In this document: positions 33,034-43,026 of the stretch, piece by piece
Layout of the letters: each line of letters begins with the position of its first letter
Numbering within the stretch: the first letter of the stretch is position 1
NCBI GenBank assembly: GCA_038215095.1
Contig: JBBQRG010000008.1
Span: 1 to 54,965 of the forward strand
Reading direction: 5' to 3'
From: DATACN01 sp038215095
Lineage (GTDB): Bacteria > Actinomycetota > Thermoleophilia > Solirubrobacterales > Thermoleophilaceae
DNA length: 54,965 nt
Position numbers and translations under genes: made by a program
Notes under the pieces: generated by a model
What the model was told of the DNA's origin: nothing
What the model saw: only the letters and a program-made list of their open reading frames with translations
Databases searched by the model: none

Positions 33034-33896
33034 TCGAGGCGACCCTCTACAGCGACGCGGCCTGCCCGTGGGCCTACAGCGAGAGCCCGGCATTGCACGT
33101 GATCCGCTGGCGCTACGGCGACGAGCTGGACTGGCGGCTCGTGCAGATCGGGCTCACCGAAAGCGCCGAGCAGTACGTCGCCCGCGGCTATACGCCTCTG
33201 CGAGGCGCCCACGGCCAGCTCCGCTTTCGCCGCTATGGCATGCCGTTCTCACCTCAGCCGAAGGCGCGCGTCGCCGCCACAGCCCGAGCCTGTAGGGCGG
33301 GCGTGAGCGCTCGCCTGCTGGACGCGGGAAGCGAGTGGCGCGTGTTCCGTGCATTCCAGCTCGCCAACTTCACCACTCCGCTGCTGCTCGACGACGACGG
33401 GCAACTCCACGGCGTGCTCCGGGGGCTCGAGGGCGTGGACGCCGACGCGATCATCGCCCGGCTGGACGACCCCGAGGTCAGCGAGGCATACGAGCGCGAC
33501 CGGGCCGAGGCCCGCACGGGCGCGGGCTCCGCGGCAGAGCTGCAGGGCAAGACCGCCACCAGCGACGGGCCGGTTCGCTACACCGCTCCCTCGCTCGCGG
33601 TCGCGCGCGACGGCCTGAGCCTGATGGCGGGCGGCTTCCAGCCGGTCGAGGCCTACGACGCGCTGGTGGCGAACCTGGACCCCACGCTGGGCCGACGGCC
33701 CGCACCCGAAACGCCGCTGCCGCTGCTCGAGCACTTCACGGACGGTCTCACCACACAGGAAGTCGCCGCTCTCATGACGCAGGGCAACGACGCGCCCGAC
33801 CGCCGGGCCGCCGAGACGGCGCTGCTCGAGCTTGTGGCCGAGGGCGCGGCCGGGCGCGAGCCGATCGGCGACGACGCCGTGTGGCGAGCGGCGTAG
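33030..33896 (+). CDS. DsbA-like thioredoxin-fold oxidoreductase (FrnE-type)
   Basis: 288 residues from the ATG overlapping the soxR stop (ATGA). The N-terminal thioredoxin strand and active-site loop 'YSDAACPWAYSES' has Cys12-Pro-Trp-Ala: only the first cysteine of a CxxC is present. A helical insertion follows, and 'RAFQLANFTTPLLLDDDGQL' precedes the later strands. There is no signal peptide, so it is cytoplasmic. The single cysteine suggests a glutathione/mycothiol-transferase-like or isomerase role rather than disulphide formation. It is co-transcribed with soxR. Confidence 0.8.
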   Translation: MIEATLYSDAACPWAYSESPALHVIRWRYGDELDWRLVQIGLTESAEQYVARGYTPLRGAHGQLRFRRYGMPFSPQPKARVAATARACRAGVSARLLDAGSEWRVFRAFQLANFTTPLLLDDDGQLHGVLRGLEGVDADAIIARLDDPEVSEAYERDRAEARTGAGSAAELQGKTATSDGPVRYTAPSLAVARDGLSLMAGGFQPVEAYDALVANLDPTLGRRPAPETPLPLLEHFTDGLTTQEVAALMTQGNDAPDRRAAETALLELVAEGAAGREPIGDDAVWRAA

Positions 33897-33906
33897 GCCC
33901 CGGCGC

Positions 33907-34329
33907 TCAGTCGAGCGCCAGCCTGCGTTCGCTCGCGTCGATGCGCTGGTCGTTGATCGACGCATAGCGGCGGCGCATCAGCCCGTCGGGAGAGAACTCC
34001 CACATCTCGTTGCCGTAGGAGCGCCACCATTGGCCGTCCGCGTCGCGGCTCTCGTACTCGAAGCGCACGGCGATCCGGTCTTCCGTGAACGCCCAGAGCG
34101 TCTTCTTCAGCTGGTAGTCCAGCTCGCGGTCCCACTTCCGTGCGAGGAACGCCCGGATTTCGTCGCGGCCCTGGAAGAACTCGTCGCGGTTGCGCCATTC
34201 GGAGTCCTCTGTATATGCCTGGGCCACGCGGTCGGGGTCGCGGCTGTTCCAGGCGTCCTCGGCGGCCTGCACCTTTGCCTTGGCGCTCTGCTCGTCGAAC
34301 GGGGGTCGGATGTCGGTTGGGCTGGGCAT
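33907..34329 (-). CDS. DUF1348 / SnoaL-like protein
   Basis: 140 residues. 'AEDAWNSRDPDRVAQAYTED', 'SEWRNRDEFFQGRDEIRAFL', 'RKWDRELDYQLKKTLWAFTE' and 'RFEYESRDADGQWWRSYGNE' are characteristic of the DUF1348 branch of the NTF2-like superfamily. No activity is established for this branch. It is convergent with the DsbA-like gene, whose stop is 10 bp away. Confidence 0.88.
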   Translation of the reverse strand: MPSPTDIRPPFDEQSAKAKVQAAEDAWNSRDPDRVAQAYTEDSEWRNRDEFFQGRDEIRAFLARKWDRELDYQLKKTLWAFTEDRIAVRFEYESRDADGQWWRSYGNEMWEFSPDGLMRRRYASINDQRIDASERRLALD

Positions 34330-34407
34330 GGGCCCAAAGCTAAAGACTGGGGTCGGGCTTGGGGTCGGTCCCCGATGTGAGGGGCGGTTGTCGGCTGAGC
34401 CGCCTGC

Positions 34408-36435
34408 TCAGGGCGCGGCCAGCGTGAGCGTGGCCGCACCCACCTTCGCGGTGGCGAGGCGCGAGCGCTGCTTCCAGCTCACCGTGACGCGGGTGGCCGG
34501 AGAGCCGGCCGCGCGCACCACGAGCCGGGCGCTCAGGGCGCCGGTCGACGGCCGCCAGCTGCCGCTGCCGCCCACCGTCGCGTCACGTACGAAGCGGATG
34601 CCGGTCAGCTTCAGGCGTGTGGGGTCGTCGCCGCTGGCCCTGAAGCTGCCGCCGCGCAGGCCCGGACCGGTGTCGGTGCCGGAATAGAAGCGGCGGACGG
34701 TCGCGTCCGCCAGCGCTTCGGCCGCCACGGTGGCGGCGCGGCGGGCCTGCAGGCCTGGGTCCGGGCCGGCCGCGAGCGTGGCCGGGGTCGCGTCGGCGAG
34801 CGTGGGCGGGTACGCGCCCGGCGTGTGCACGGGCGGGATGTGGCCCGTGCAGCGGGTGTCGAGCGTCTGGAGCTTGCGGGGCGCGCGCACGAACGCGCGG
34901 ATGACCCTGCGGGCGCAGCTCGCGCCGGCCACGAGCATCGTGTCGCCCTCCGAGGTCACGTGCACGGTGTTCGGGAGCGTGACCACGCGGACGTTCCTGC
35001 CCAGCGTCGGCCCGAACACCTGGGCGTCCGACAGCGGGGTCAGGGAGTCCAGGTCGCCCCCCACGATCAGCATCGGGATCGACCCAGGCAGCGGGCGCAG
35101 CTTGGCCGGAACCACCGGGGCGCGGTGGCGCGGCCGGGGCCAGTCGAGGCACGCCTGGTAGGGCTCCGAGTAGGCGCTCATCGTGAGCCACTCGCGTGTG
35201 GTGAAGGGGTCGAACGCGCCGGCGGGGGGCGTGAGCAGGCTCTGCGCCAGCTCGGCCCGTCGGCGGGCGGGGAAGGAGTGCATCGAGAAGAGCTGCGGGT
35301 AGTCCATGCAGCTGACCGCGAAGTAGAGCCCGTCGGAGAAGTAGTCGGGCGTGCTGCCGCCGTGGTCGTAGGTCTGTGACTGGGCCACGAGCCGCAGCAG
35401 CGGCGCGGCGTCCCCGGCCAGCGCGGCGCGCACCGACGCGTCCAGCTCACGGTAGATCACGGGGTCCGAGCCCGCGTCCTGAACCATGTCGGCGATCGCC
35501 CTCACCCCGACGCGTGCCTTGCGCACTCGGCTGCCGTCGGAGTCGCGCGTGGGGCCGGTGATCGGCTGGGCGCGCAGGCGGGTGAGCAGCTGCCCGAGCC
35601 GCGCCGTCGCGCTGCCCGGAGCGGCGGCGGCGCAGCCCGGGTCGCGCGCGCAGACGGCATCCATCGCGCGCCGGGCCACCTCTCCGGACGAGGCGTACCA
35701 GGGGTCGAGGCCGCGCACCGGGTAGGCCGAGTCGAGGATCACCGAGTGCAGCAGCTTCTGGTGGCGCGAGATGAACGACTGCGTGAACCAGGTGCCGTAG
35801 GAGTCGCCGTAGAGGTCGATCCTGCCGAGTCGCAGCCTGCGCAGGACGGCCGCGAAGTCGGCGACCGCGTAGGAGGTGGCGAACAGGTCGGCCGCGTGCA
35901 CCGGGGGCTTGCCGGGCCGCCGGTAGCGGCGCTCGATCTGGCGCGCGCAGGCGGCCACGAGCTTCGGGAAGCCGGGCCCCGAAGTGACGCCCGTGAAGCT
36001 CTGCACGCCCTTGCAGTCGATCAGCGCCGAGGTGCCCGTGCCGCGCTGGTCCACAAGCAGCAGGCCGCGCTCGCGCAGGAGCGGCCCGTACGTGCCCGTG
36101 TACTCGATGCTGCTGCCTGTCGAGGGATAGCCGGGGCCGCCCTCGACCGCCACCAGCGCCGGCCCCTGCGGCCTGCCGCCGCGCGGCGGCAGCCAGCGGA
36201 AGCCGACCCGGATGTGCGGGCCGCCGGCCCGTGCCGGGTCGAGGCGGCGGCGCAGCGAGCCGCACCACCAGCGGGTGCCCTTCTCGCAGCGGTGGAGCGT
36301 CAGCGAGCCGAGCCGCGTGTGCTTTGCAGAGGCGGCCCCGGCCGGCGCGCACGCGAGCGCCAGGGTGCTGAGGAGGGCGATCGCCACGGCCAGGACTTGT
36401 GCGTGCTGCCGGTTCGGCACGGTGCGAAAGGGCAC
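34408..36435 (-). CDS. secreted alpha/beta hydrolase with TAP-like C-terminal domain
   Basis: About 675 residues from the GTG at 36435; the frame is open further upstream but does not look coding. The signal peptide is 'VLAVAIALLSTLALACAPAG'. In the hydrolase core, 'LVAVEGGPGYPSTGSS' is the oxyanion region, 'GLLLVDQRGTGTSALIDCKG' follows, and 'IDLYGDSYGTWF' contains the nucleophile Ser. 'PMLIVGGDLDSLTPLSDA' gives the acid, and 'LPNTVHVTSEGD' the His. This is the tripeptidyl-aminopeptidase (SlpD/E-like) family. A further C-terminal domain of about 140 residues, with 'LRGGSFRASGDDPTRLKLTG', is beta-rich. It is probably an extracellular exopeptidase. Confidence 0.87.
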   Translation of the reverse strand: MPFRTVPNRQHAQVLAVAIALLSTLALACAPAGAASAKHTRLGSLTLHRCEKGTRWWCGSLRRRLDPARAGGPHIRVGFRWLPPRGGRPQGPALVAVEGGPGYPSTGSSIEYTGTYGPLLRERGLLLVDQRGTGTSALIDCKGVQSFTGVTSGPGFPKLVAACARQIERRYRRPGKPPVHAADLFATSYAVADFAAVLRRLRLGRIDLYGDSYGTWFTQSFISRHQKLLHSVILDSAYPVRGLDPWYASSGEVARRAMDAVCARDPGCAAAAPGSATARLGQLLTRLRAQPITGPTRDSDGSRVRKARVGVRAIADMVQDAGSDPVIYRELDASVRAALAGDAAPLLRLVAQSQTYDHGGSTPDYFSDGLYFAVSCMDYPQLFSMHSFPARRRAELAQSLLTPPAGAFDPFTTREWLTMSAYSEPYQACLDWPRPRHRAPVVPAKLRPLPGSIPMLIVGGDLDSLTPLSDAQVFGPTLGRNVRVVTLPNTVHVTSEGDTMLVAGASCARRVIRAFVRAPRKLQTLDTRCTGHIPPVHTPGAYPPTLADATPATLAAGPDPGLQARRAATVAAEALADATVRRFYSGTDTGPGLRGGSFRASGDDPTRLKLTGIRFVRDATVGGSGSWRPSTGALSARLVVRAAGSPATRVTVSWKQRSRLATAKVGAATLTLAAP

Positions 36436-36482
36436 GTTACTCCCACCGAAGTCGGTCCGGGCTGCTGCTACTGTCCCCCAGG

Positions 36483-36595
36483 TGGGCGACGCCGTCGCCC
36501 GCGAGGTTCTCGTCTCCGAACGCAACAGCGATCTGGGCCAGTTGAATCTCCCAGATCTTTTCGCGGACGCCAAACGCGCCCGCGCTTTGTGTTAG
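36483..36595 (+). CDS. possible leader ORF before the DEAD-box helicase
   Basis: A GTG-initiated frame of 37 codons ('VGDAVAREVLVSERNSDLGQ' to '..AKRARALC') ends in TAG 7 bp before the helicase ATG. The TAGGAG at its stop doubles as the helicase ribosome-binding site. It could be a translated leader that couples helicase synthesis. It lacks a clear ribosome-binding site of its own, so confidence is low. Confidence 0.3.
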
Positions 36596-36602
36596 GAGCA
36601 AG

Positions 36603-37724
<1,122 letters not shown>

Positions 37725-37754
37725 GAGCCGGCGCCGTGCCGGCGCAAAGCAGGC

Positions 37755-38981
37755 ATGAGCGATGAACGGTTCGTGATCGTTGGCGGCGGCCTGGCCGGCG
37801 CGAAGGCCGCCGAGAGCTTGAGGAGCGAGGGCTTCGAGGGCCCGCTCGTGCTGGTGGGCGACGAGGACGGGCTGCCGTACGAGCGCCCGCCGCTCTCGAA
37901 GGACTTCCTGCGGGGCGAAGTCGCGCGCGAGAGCGCGTTCGTGCACGACGAGGCCTTCTACGAGCAGCACCGGATCGAGCTGCGGCCCTCGACTCGCGCA
38001 ACCGAGCTCCGCCTGGCCGAGCGCGAGCTGGTGCTCTCTGACGGCGAGCGGCTGGGCTTCAAGAGCCTGCTGCTGGCCACGGGAGCCGAGCCGCGCCGGC
38101 TGCGCATCGAGGGCTCCGACCTGGCCGGCATCCGCTACCTGCGGAACCTCGAGGACTCGGAGGCGATCCGCGAGGGCATCCGGCCCGGCGCGAAGCTGGT
38201 GGTGGTTGGTGCCGGCTGGATCGGCGCCGAGGTGGCGGCGTCGGCGCGCTCGATGGGCGCGGAGGTGGCTCTCATCGATCCGATGGAGGTCCCGCTGCAG
38301 CGCGTGCTGGGCACCGAGGTCGGCTCCGTGTACCGCGACCTGCACGCCGAGCACGGCGTCGAGCTGAGGCTGGGAGAGGGTGTGGAGGGGTTCGAGGGCG
38401 CCGAGCGCGTGGAGCGGGTGCGGCTCGCGTCCGGCTCCGCCGTGGACTGCGACCTCGTGGTTGTCGGCGTGGGCGTGATGCCGCGCAGCGGGCTCGCTCA
38501 CGCGGCGGGAATCGACGTGGACAACGGGATCGTGGTGGACGAGCGCCTGCAGACGAGCGCGCCGGGGGTGTTCGCGGCCGGCGACGTGGCCAACCATCGC
38601 CACCCGCAGTTCGGCCCGTTGAGGGTCGAGCACTGGGCGAACGCCCTGAACCAGGGGCTGGCCGCCGGGCGGTCGATGCTCGGCACCGGCGAGCCCTACG
38701 ACCGCGTGCCCTACTTCTTCTCGGACCAGTACGACGTGGGCATGGAGTACAGCGGCTACGCCGGGCCCGACGACGACGTCGTGTTCCGGGGCGACCGCGA
38801 AGGCCGCGAGTTCATCGCGTTCTGGCTACGCGACGAGCGCGTGATGGCCGGCATGAACGTGAACGTCTGGGACGTGACCGACCCGATCCAGGCGCTGGTG
38901 CAGGGCGGCGAGCCGGTCGACAGGAAACGGCTGGCCGATCCGGACCAGCCGCTCGAGGAGCTGGTGGTGGCCGCGAGATGA
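37755..38981 (+). CDS. FAD-dependent ferredoxin reductase-like oxidoreductase
   Basis: 408 residues. The FAD site is 'FVIVGGGLAGAKAAESLRSE' (6-25), the NAD(P) site 'LVVVGAGWIGAEVAASARSM', and 'VFAAGDVANH' contacts the flavin. 'PYERPPLSKDFLRGE' is typical of rubredoxin/ferredoxin reductases of the BphA4 type. The C-terminal domain 'FIAFWLRDERVMAGMNVNVW' matches that group. It transfers electrons from NAD(P)H to an iron-sulphur partner, not seen here. It overlaps folE by 4 bp and lies 30 bp after the helicase. Confidence 0.9.
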   Translation: MSDERFVIVGGGLAGAKAAESLRSEGFEGPLVLVGDEDGLPYERPPLSKDFLRGEVARESAFVHDEAFYEQHRIELRPSTRATELRLAERELVLSDGERLGFKSLLLATGAEPRRLRIEGSDLAGIRYLRNLEDSEAIREGIRPGAKLVVVGAGWIGAEVAASARSMGAEVALIDPMEVPLQRVLGTEVGSVYRDLHAEHGVELRLGEGVEGFEGAERVERVRLASGSAVDCDLVVVGVGVMPRSGLAHAAGIDVDNGIVVDERLQTSAPGVFAAGDVANHRHPQFGPLRVEHWANALNQGLAAGRSMLGTGEPYDRVPYFFSDQYDVGMEYSGYAGPDDDVVFRGDREGREFIAFWLRDERVMAGMNVNVWDVTDPIQALVQGGEPVDRKRLADPDQPLEELVVAAR

Positions 38982-39538
38982 GGCGCTCGATCGACCTGAT
39001 GGCGGCCGAGCTTGCCGCCGGCGAGCTGCTGCAGGCGCTCGGCGCCGACCTCGACACCGAGGGCCGCGAACGGACGCCGCGCCGGATGGCCGAGGCATAC
39101 GCCGAGCTGCTCACGCCCGAGCCCTTCGACCTCACGACCTTTCCCAACGACGGCGGCTACGACGAGCTGGTCGTGGCCAGGTCGATCCCGTTCCACTCGC
39201 TCTGCGAGCACCACATGCTGCCCTTCGTGGGCGTCGCGCATGTGGGCTACCTGCCGGGCGACCGCATCATCGGCCTGTCGAAGCTGGCCCGGGTGGTGGA
39301 CCGCTTCGCGCGCGCCCTGCAGGTCCAGGAGCGGCTGACCAAGCAGATCGGCGACTGGCTCGAGGAGCAGCTCGTGCCGAAGGGCGTCGGCGTAGTGCTC
39401 GAGGCCGAGCACATGTGCATGTCGCTGCGGGGCGTCCAGAAGCCGGGAGCCCGCACGGTCACCTCCGCGCTGCAAGGCCTGATCCGAAACGACGCACGCA
39501 CGCGCGGCGAATTCCTGGCCCTCGTTCGCGACTGCTAA
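38978..39538 (+). CDS. folE: GTP cyclohydrolase I
   Basis: 186 residues, normal for bacterial FolE-I. 'EGRERTPRRMAEAY' is at the N-terminal side. The zinc site comes from Cys/His in 'SLCEHHMLPFVGVAHVGY' and Cys in 'EAEHMCMSLRGVQKPGA'; 'GLSKLARVVDRFARALQVQE' is the signature helix. It converts GTP to 7,8-dihydroneopterin triphosphate, the first step of folate and pterin synthesis. It starts inside the stop of the upstream reductase gene (ATGA) and no other folate gene follows. Confidence 0.95.
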   Translation: MRRSIDLMAAELAAGELLQALGADLDTEGRERTPRRMAEAYAELLTPEPFDLTTFPNDGGYDELVVARSIPFHSLCEHHMLPFVGVAHVGYLPGDRIIGLSKLARVVDRFARALQVQERLTKQIGDWLEEQLVPKGVGVVLEAEHMCMSLRGVQKPGARTVTSALQGLIRNDARTRGEFLALVRDC

Positions 39539-39581
39539 GCGTCCGGCGCCCTGTGCACAGCCTGGGGGTTAGAGTGCGTCC

Positions 39582-42068
39582 ATGAGGCGCCTTGCGGTGT
39601 CCGTAGCGCTCTGTCTCGCGCTATCGGTGGGGGTGGGAGTCGGGCCGGCCTTCGGGGCCGCGCCCTCGCGCTACTCGATCGTGAATGGCTGCTATTCGCT
39701 CGTGTCGAAGTCGAGCGGGCAGCCGGTCGGTAAGAGCCCGACGGGTGGCTACCGGGTCGCCGGCGCCGGCGCCGAGGGCTTCCGGATGCAGGCGACCGCG
39801 CTCGGCGAGTATCTCTTCTACGGGCGCGCGCGTGACTTCATGGCGGCGCGCTCGGTGAGCGTGCCGCTGGTGGGTGACCAGGGTCGCGTCCAGACTTCGA
39901 ACAGCGCCGACCAGGCCGCCAACTGGCGCGTCGACTCAGCGGGGCCGGGCGCGTTCAGGATCGTCTCGCTGGCCAGCGGCAAAGCCCTCAGCGCCTCGGG
40001 GCCGGCGGGCGAGTTGACGCTGGTGGATCCAGGGAGCGCCGGGCTGTTCTCGTTCCAGAAGACGAGCGGCTGTCCCGCCTACCCCGAGGTGGAAGTGGAC
40101 GTGACCGGCAAGCCGTTCAAGGGCAAGCAGTCCTACGGCGAGACGCGCGGCTACCTCGACGCGCACATGCACATGATGGCCTTCGAGTTTCTCGGCGGCC
40201 GCGCGCACTGCGGCCGCCCCTGGAGCCCGTTCGGGGCGCCTACGGCGCTGACCGACTGCCCGGATCACTACCCCAACGGGTCCGGTGCCGCGCTGGAGAA
40301 CGCCATCTCGTTCGGCAACCCGGCGCACACCCACGATCCTGTCGGCTGGCCGACCTTCAAGGACTGGCCCAACCACGCCTCGCTGACCCACGAGCAGAGC
40401 TATTACAAGTGGCTCGAGCGCTCCTGGCGCGGCGGCCAGCGCGTGTTCGTAAACCTGCTCGTGGAGAACAAGGTGCTCTGCGAGATCTATCCGCTGAAGA
40501 AGAACTCCTGCGACGAGATGGACGCGGTGCGCCTGCAGTCGAAGCGGATCCGCGAGTTGGAGAACTACATCGACGCCCAGAACGGCGGCCCGGGCAAGGG
40601 CTGGTTCCGGATCGTGACCAATCCGTTCCAGGCGCGCAGGGTGATCAACCAGGGCAAGCTCGCCGTGGTGCTCGGCATCGAGGTGTCGGAGCCGTTCGGC
40701 TGCCAGGTCTACAACGACCAGCCGCAATGCGACCGCGCCCAGATCGACCGCGGCCTCGACGAGGTCTACAAGCTCGGCGTGCGCGACATGGAGCTGATCA
40801 ACAAGTTCGACAACGCGCTAGCGGGTGTGGCCGGCGACACGGGCGAGACCGGCGCGATCGTGAACAACGGCAACCGGCTCGAGACCGGCAAGTACTGGCA
40901 GATGAAGACCTGCACCGGGCCGGCCGACGAGGCCGACAAGGAGCAGCCCTCGGCATTCGGGCACAACCCCGACGACGTGATCGGCAACGGCCTGAACGCC
41001 TTCGCGCCCCCCGGCGTCACCCCGGTCTACGGACCCGGCCCGCACTGCAACGCGCGCGGCCTGACGGACCTCGGCGAGCACACGGTGCGCCGCATGATGC
41101 AGAAGCGGATGATCGTGGACCCCGACCATATGGGTGTGCTGGCGCGCAAGCAGACGATGTCGCTGCTCGAGGCCAGGCGCTACTCGGGTGTCGTGTCGAG
41201 CCACGGCTGGAGCAGCCCGGACGTGGTGCCGCGGATCTACAACCTGGGTGGCGTCGTGACGCCCTACGCCGGTGACTCGAAGGCCTTCGTGGCGGCCTGG
41301 AAGCGCTTCAAGCCGAAGCGCAACAAGCGCTTCTACTTCGGTTTCGGCTACGGCGCCGACGCGAACGGCTTCGGCTCCCAGGGCGGCCCGCGCGACGGCG
41401 GCAACGTGAGCTACCCGTTCAAGTCCTACCTCGGCCCGGTGGTCGGCAAGCAGCGCAGCGGCCAGCGGCTGTTCGACATCAACAAGGACGGCGTGGCCCA
41501 CTACGGTCTCTACCCGGACTGGCTGCAGGACCTGCGCATGCAGGCGGGCAACCGGATCGCGGCCGACATGGCTCGCGGCTCGGAGTCATACCTGCAGATG
41601 TGGGAGCGCGCTCAGGGCGTGCCGGGCCCGCGCTGCCGCTACGCGCGTGGCTCGTTCAAGCGCCGTGGCCTGTCATGGGCGCGCCTCAACGAGACGAACG
41701 CGAAGCTGCTGCGGCGCGCCGGGCAGCCCCAGCGCCGCACGCGCGCCTGGACCTACTGCGTCCGCGGCAAGCACGGGCGGAACCGCCGCGTCGTCGTGGT
41801 GCTCACGCGCAAGGGCCGCGTGGGCCTCGTTGCCAGCACGGGCATCGGCCACGAGGCCGACCACATCCACCCGGGCTCGCTGGCGAGCCGGCTGCGCGGC
41901 CACGCGCATTCGCTCGGGCGCGGGCTCTGGGTGCGCCGCGAGGGCAAGACTCGCTTCGTGTACCTGGCACGGCATGGCCGCGTGCGGGTGGTCGGCGCCG
42001 CCACGCGCGGGGTGGGCGCGAAGCGCTCCACGCTGCGCGCTTACCTCCGCCTGGGCAAGCTGCGGTGA
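39582..42068 (+). CDS. large secreted M19/amidohydrolase-like protein
   Basis: 828 residues with a signal peptide ('LAVSVALCLALSVGVGVGPA'). The region 30-170 is beta-rich and lectin-like ('IVSLASGKALSASGPAGELT'). The catalytic-type region begins with 'GYLDAHMHMMAFEF' (H-x-H). It continues with 'LAVVLGIEVSEPFG', 'VDPDHMGVLARKQTMSLLEA' and 'YSGVVSSHGWSS', a layout like membrane dipeptidase (M19) metal sites, but very diverged and with a long insertion. The C-terminal 150 residues are Arg-rich. The fold assignment is tentative and the substrate unknown. Confidence 0.7.
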   Translation: MRRLAVSVALCLALSVGVGVGPAFGAAPSRYSIVNGCYSLVSKSSGQPVGKSPTGGYRVAGAGAEGFRMQATALGEYLFYGRARDFMAARSVSVPLVGDQGRVQTSNSADQAANWRVDSAGPGAFRIVSLASGKALSASGPAGELTLVDPGSAGLFSFQKTSGCPAYPEVEVDVTGKPFKGKQSYGETRGYLDAHMHMMAFEFLGGRAHCGRPWSPFGAPTALTDCPDHYPNGSGAALENAISFGNPAHTHDPVGWPTFKDWPNHASLTHEQSYYKWLERSWRGGQRVFVNLLVENKVLCEIYPLKKNSCDEMDAVRLQSKRIRELENYIDAQNGGPGKGWFRIVTNPFQARRVINQGKLAVVLGIEVSEPFGCQVYNDQPQCDRAQIDRGLDEVYKLGVRDMELINKFDNALAGVAGDTGETGAIVNNGNRLETGKYWQMKTCTGPADEADKEQPSAFGHNPDDVIGNGLNAFAPPGVTPVYGPGPHCNARGLTDLGEHTVRRMMQKRMIVDPDHMGVLARKQTMSLLEARRYSGVVSSHGWSSPDVVPRIYNLGGVVTPYAGDSKAFVAAWKRFKPKRNKRFYFGFGYGADANGFGSQGGPRDGGNVSYPFKSYLGPVVGKQRSGQRLFDINKDGVAHYGLYPDWLQDLRMQAGNRIAADMARGSESYLQMWERAQGVPGPRCRYARGSFKRRGLSWARLNETNAKLLRRAGQPQRRTRAWTYCVRGKHGRNRRVVVVLTRKGRVGLVASTGIGHEADHIHPGSLASRLRGHAHSLGRGLWVRREGKTRFVYLARHGRVRVVGAATRGVGAKRSTLRAYLRLGKLR

Positions 42069-42108
42069 GGACTGAAACGCCCCGGCCTTGGGCAGTAGTC
42101 AAGCTGGG

Positions 42109-43026
42109 ATGAGTGCGACGAGCGAGCCGCAGGCGAAGCGCAACGCGCGCGCCGCGCAGAAGAAGGCCGACGAGCGCCGCAAGCAGGCGGCCGGCGGCGT
42201 GTCGGGCTGGGTGGCCGAGCGCGCCGGGGACTGGGACCTCCAGGGCCAGGACCTCAAGTTCATGGAGCTCCAGAAGTACTTCTGGAACCCGCTCATGGAC
42301 TACTGGTTCAGGATGGAGATCGAGGGCTGGGAGCGGCTGCCCGAGCCGCCGGCTCTCTTCATCGGCATCCACTCGGGCGCCCCGTTCGTGTGGGACGCGT
42401 GGACGGTGGGCGTCCAGTGGTGGCGCCACTTCGGCGACGAGCGGATCATGCACGGCACCGCGCACGACGCGCTCATGGCCGCGCCCCTGATCGGCCACTA
42501 CTTCCGCGCGATGGGCGTGCTGCCCGCCGCCCCCGACAGCATCGCCTCCGCGCTGGCGGCCGGCCACGACGTGGCCCTCTGGCCCGGCGGCGAGGTGGAC
42601 TCGCTGCGGCCCTGGACCAAGCGCGACGAGGCGATCCTGGGCGGGCGCACCGGGTTCATCAGGATGGCCATCAACGCCGGCGTGCCGATCGTGCCGATCG
42701 CCACCGTGGGCGGCCCCGACGCGATGCCGGTGCTCACGCGCGGGAAGAACCTCGCCAAGCTCTTCCAGCTCGACAAGTTGGCCCGCATCAAGGTGATGCC
42801 GTTGGCGATCAGCGCGCCGTGGGGGATCGCACCCGCGATGCTGCCCGAGATCCCGCTGCCGACCAAGATCCGCACCGCCTTCCAGGAGCCCGTGAAGCTC
42901 GCGCGGGACCCGAAGAAGGCCAAGGACGAGGACTACGTCGAGCGCAAGTACGAAGAGGTGCGCACGAGCATCCAGCGCGGCATGGACGAGCTGGCGCGTC
43001 GCCGCCGTCTGCCGCTCTTCGGCTAG
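42109..43026 (+). CDS. 1-acylglycerol-3-phosphate acyltransferase-like protein
   Basis: 305 residues. The N-terminal 30 residues are Lys/Arg-rich. The PlsC-type domain spans about 65-230: 'LFIGIHSGAPFVWDAW' (modified H-x-D box), 'MGVLPAAPDSIASALAAGHD' and 'VALWPGGEVDSLRPW' (the usual FPEG-like box is WPGGE), and 'GVPIVPIATVGGPDAMPVL'. The acceptor is probably a lysophospholipid or related lipid. This branch is common in actinobacteria near lipid genes. No membrane helix is evident. Confidence 0.82.
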   Translation: MSATSEPQAKRNARAAQKKADERRKQAAGGVSGWVAERAGDWDLQGQDLKFMELQKYFWNPLMDYWFRMEIEGWERLPEPPALFIGIHSGAPFVWDAWTVGVQWWRHFGDERIMHGTAHDALMAAPLIGHYFRAMGVLPAAPDSIASALAAGHDVALWPGGEVDSLRPWTKRDEAILGGRTGFIRMAINAGVPIVPIATVGGPDAMPVLTRGKNLAKLFQLDKLARIKVMPLAISAPWGIAPAMLPEIPLPTKIRTAFQEPVKLARDPKKAKDEDYVERKYEEVRTSIQRGMDELARRRRLPLFG

